Shown piece by piece: positions 62,763 to 64,000 of a stretch of 64,000 nucleotides of DNA; positions within the stretch are counted from its first letter, which is position 1; each line of letters begins with the position of its first letter. A program made the translations under genes and the position numbers. Below the pieces are notes generated by a model. The model was given only the letters and a program-made list of their open reading frames with translations, was not told the DNA's origin and did no database searches. Origin of the DNA: an uncultured bacterium (GTDB lineage: Bacteria; Bacillota_I; Bacilli_A; RFN20; CAG-826). Where the stretch lies: contig CASDYC010000001.1 in assembly GCA_949285665.1 (NCBI GenBank), forward strand, positions 520,107 through 584,106, read 5' to 3'.

Positions 62763-64000
62763 TTATTCTTGATTCAAATCTCTATATTTTTCTCTATGGA
62801 AATTATAAGTTGTATGTAATAACTTATGAGCTTTTGGAGATCCATATTCACCTAGATATGTTTTATAAAGTGTAATAATATCAGGATTTAAATGACTTCT
62901 TCTAACTTTTTTACCTTTATCTATATCATAGAGAACTTTTGCTCTTTTTTGAATATATGTATCTTGAATATTATCATCTTCATTTGGTAAAAATAATGGA
63001 AATACATAAGGTTGGCCGCCACCATTAATACATCCTCCAGGACAACCCATTACTTCGATAAAATCATATTTTGATTCACCATTTTTTATTTGTTCAAGCA
63101 ATATTTTTGCATTTTTCATGCCACTACACATTGCAAATGAATATTTTTGTCCATTAATTTTAAGTTCAGCTTCTTTAATTCCTTCTAAACCTCTACATGG
63201 ACTAAATTCAATTGGTTCTAATTCTTGATTAGTTAAAATATGATAAGCAGTTCTAATTGCAGCTTCCATAACTCCACCGGTTACGCCAAAAATTGCACCA
63301 GCTCCAGAGTATTCTCCAATTAAATCATCATCAAATTCTTCATCTGGTAATTTCTTCCACATAATACCAGCTCTTTTAATAAGTTCAGCCAATTCTCTTG
63401 TTGTTAAAACAATGTCAACATCTTTTAATCCATCAACTGAATTAGCTGGTCTTTCTTTTTCATATTTTTTAGCAGTACATGGCATGATTGAAACAACACA
63501 AATTTGGCTTCTGTCAATATTATGTTTTTCAGCATAATATGATTTAATAATTGCACCAACCATTTCATGAGGTGATTTACAGCTTGATAAATGAGGTAAT
63601 AAATTTGGATAATAATATTCAATATAATTAACCCAACCTGGAGAACATGACGTGATCATTGGACCAGGTCGATGAGAAATAATTCTTTGAACAAATTCAT
63701 TTGCTTCTTCTGTAATTGTTAAATCAGCTCCAAAATTAGTATCAAAAACACGATAAAATCCTAATCTATGCAAAGCTGCAACCATTTTTCCAGTACAATT
63801 TGTTCCAATTGGCTCGCCAAATTCTTCTCCAATTGCAGCTCTTACAGCTGGAGCGGTTTGAACAATTACATATTTTCCATCATTAAATGCTTTATCCAAT
63901 TTGTCAATTTCACTATGTTCCATTAAAGCTCCAGTTGGACAAACAAGTGTGCATTGCCCGCATTGAATACAAGGAACATCATTAAAGCTTCTATTTTCAC
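62763..64000 (-). CDS. hydA: [FeFe] hydrogenase, catalytic subunit (N-terminus outside window)
   Basis: The frame is open to the right edge. Before the internal Met at 63923 it reads CIQCGQCTLVCPTGAL, an iron-sulfur ferredoxin domain, so the gene continues beyond the window. The H-cluster motifs are ITSCSPGWVNYIE (L1), IMPCTAKKYE (L2) and EVMGCPGGCINGGGQP (L3). L1 has Ser in place of one of the two adjacent Cys of TSCCPGW. The final about 55 residues form the small-subunit-like tail. It produces or oxidises H2, probably with ferredoxin or NAD(P)H partners outside the window. A terminator follows. Confidence 0.95.
   Translation of the reverse strand, partial: ENRSFNDVPCIQCGQCTLVCPTGALMEHSEIDKLDKAFNDGKYVIVQTAPAVRAAIGEEFGEPIGTNCTGKMVAALHRLGFYRVFDTNFGADLTITEEANEFVQRIISHRPGPMITSCSPGWVNYIEYYYPNLLPHLSSCKSPHEMVGAIIKSYYAEKHNIDRSQICVVSIMPCTAKKYEKERPANSVDGLKDVDIVLTTRELAELIKRAGIMWKKLPDEEFDDDLIGEYSGAGAIFGVTGGVMEAAIRTAYHILTNQELEPIEFSPCRGLEGIKEAELKINGQKYSFAMCSGMKNAKILLEQIKNGESKYDFIEVMGCPGGCINGGGQPYVFPLFLPNEDDNIQDTYIQKRAKVLYDIDKGKKVRRSHLNPDIITLYKTYLGEYGSPKAHKLLHTTYNFHREKYRDLNQE

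Noticed and set aside
1-64000. Mycoplasma genetic code (UGA = Trp)
   Set aside because: UGA terminates feoA, the Cof-type HAD gene and others at sensible places, with overlapping ATGA starts, and the Trp codons I followed are TGG.
1-64000. Prophage or insertion sequence
   Set aside because: No integrase, transposase, capsid, portal, terminase or terminal-repeat structure could be found.

Overview
The window is AT-rich DNA from a low-GC Firmicute. Gene order and content point to a lineage close to the Mollicutes. UGA is still a stop codon: it ends feoA, the HAD gene at 59932 and several smaller genes, and the tryptophans I followed in the DNA are TGG, so the code is the standard bacterial one. 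Many lipoproteins with Thr/Ser-rich linkers, a run of tRNA genes, an [FeFe] hydrogenase and a nuclease/ABC-transporter cluster like one known from mycoplasmas suggest an anaerobic, host-associated organism that scavenges nutrients.

Layout. 1-1628 is the truncated start-proximal part of a U32 peptidase-family gene. 1.8-4.9 kb is a visibly more GC-rich, probably imported island: a MerR-type regulator and its divergent target operon (alpha/beta hydrolase, cyclophilin-like lipoprotein, sugar acetyltransferase, small protein). Both the regulator and the hydrolase are frameshifted. 5.1-5.4 kb holds tRNA-Ser, -Ile2 and -Met. 5.5-12.9 kb holds a TetR regulator, two large paralogous lipoproteins, a PnuC-type vitamin transporter and a PH-like membrane protein. 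13.0-14.1 kb holds a RelB/Doc-type toxin-antitoxin pair and a decayed gene. tRNA-Lys follows.

14.4-28.8 kb is a long minus-strand operon and the most interesting part. It encodes an exported membrane protein, an ABC-transporter ATPase with about 240 extra residues, two permeases, three different solute-binding lipoproteins, two lipoproteins with intact thermonuclease active sites, and a zinc-ribbon membrane protein. Just upstream (28.9-33.2 kb) four RDD-family paralogues with large loops outside the membrane lie head to tail. The nuclease-ATPase-permease core resembles the mycoplasma MG186-MG189 (MPN133-MPN136) locus. I read it as a surface system that digests nucleic acid and imports the products, here with extra binding proteins and accessory membrane proteins.

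33.3-44 kb is housekeeping: rpsL-rpsG-fusA-tuf, then a SigH-like sigma factor, rlmB, mgtC, cysS, a HAD phosphatase and typA. 44-55.5 kb carries cardiolipin synthase, a second HAD protein, a P-type Ca2+ ATPase, feoAB behind a palindromic operator, a DJ-1/PfpI protein and an EF-G paralogue with altered GTPase motifs. 55.5-57.4 kb has a Fic remnant, four tRNAs and rplM-rpsI. 57.4-64 kb has two lipoproteins, a glycosyltransferase, a Cof-type HAD protein, a YebC-family protein, a DUF3737 beta-helix protein and the start-truncated [FeFe] hydrogenase at the right edge. No rRNA genes, CRISPR arrays or intact insertion sequences are visible.
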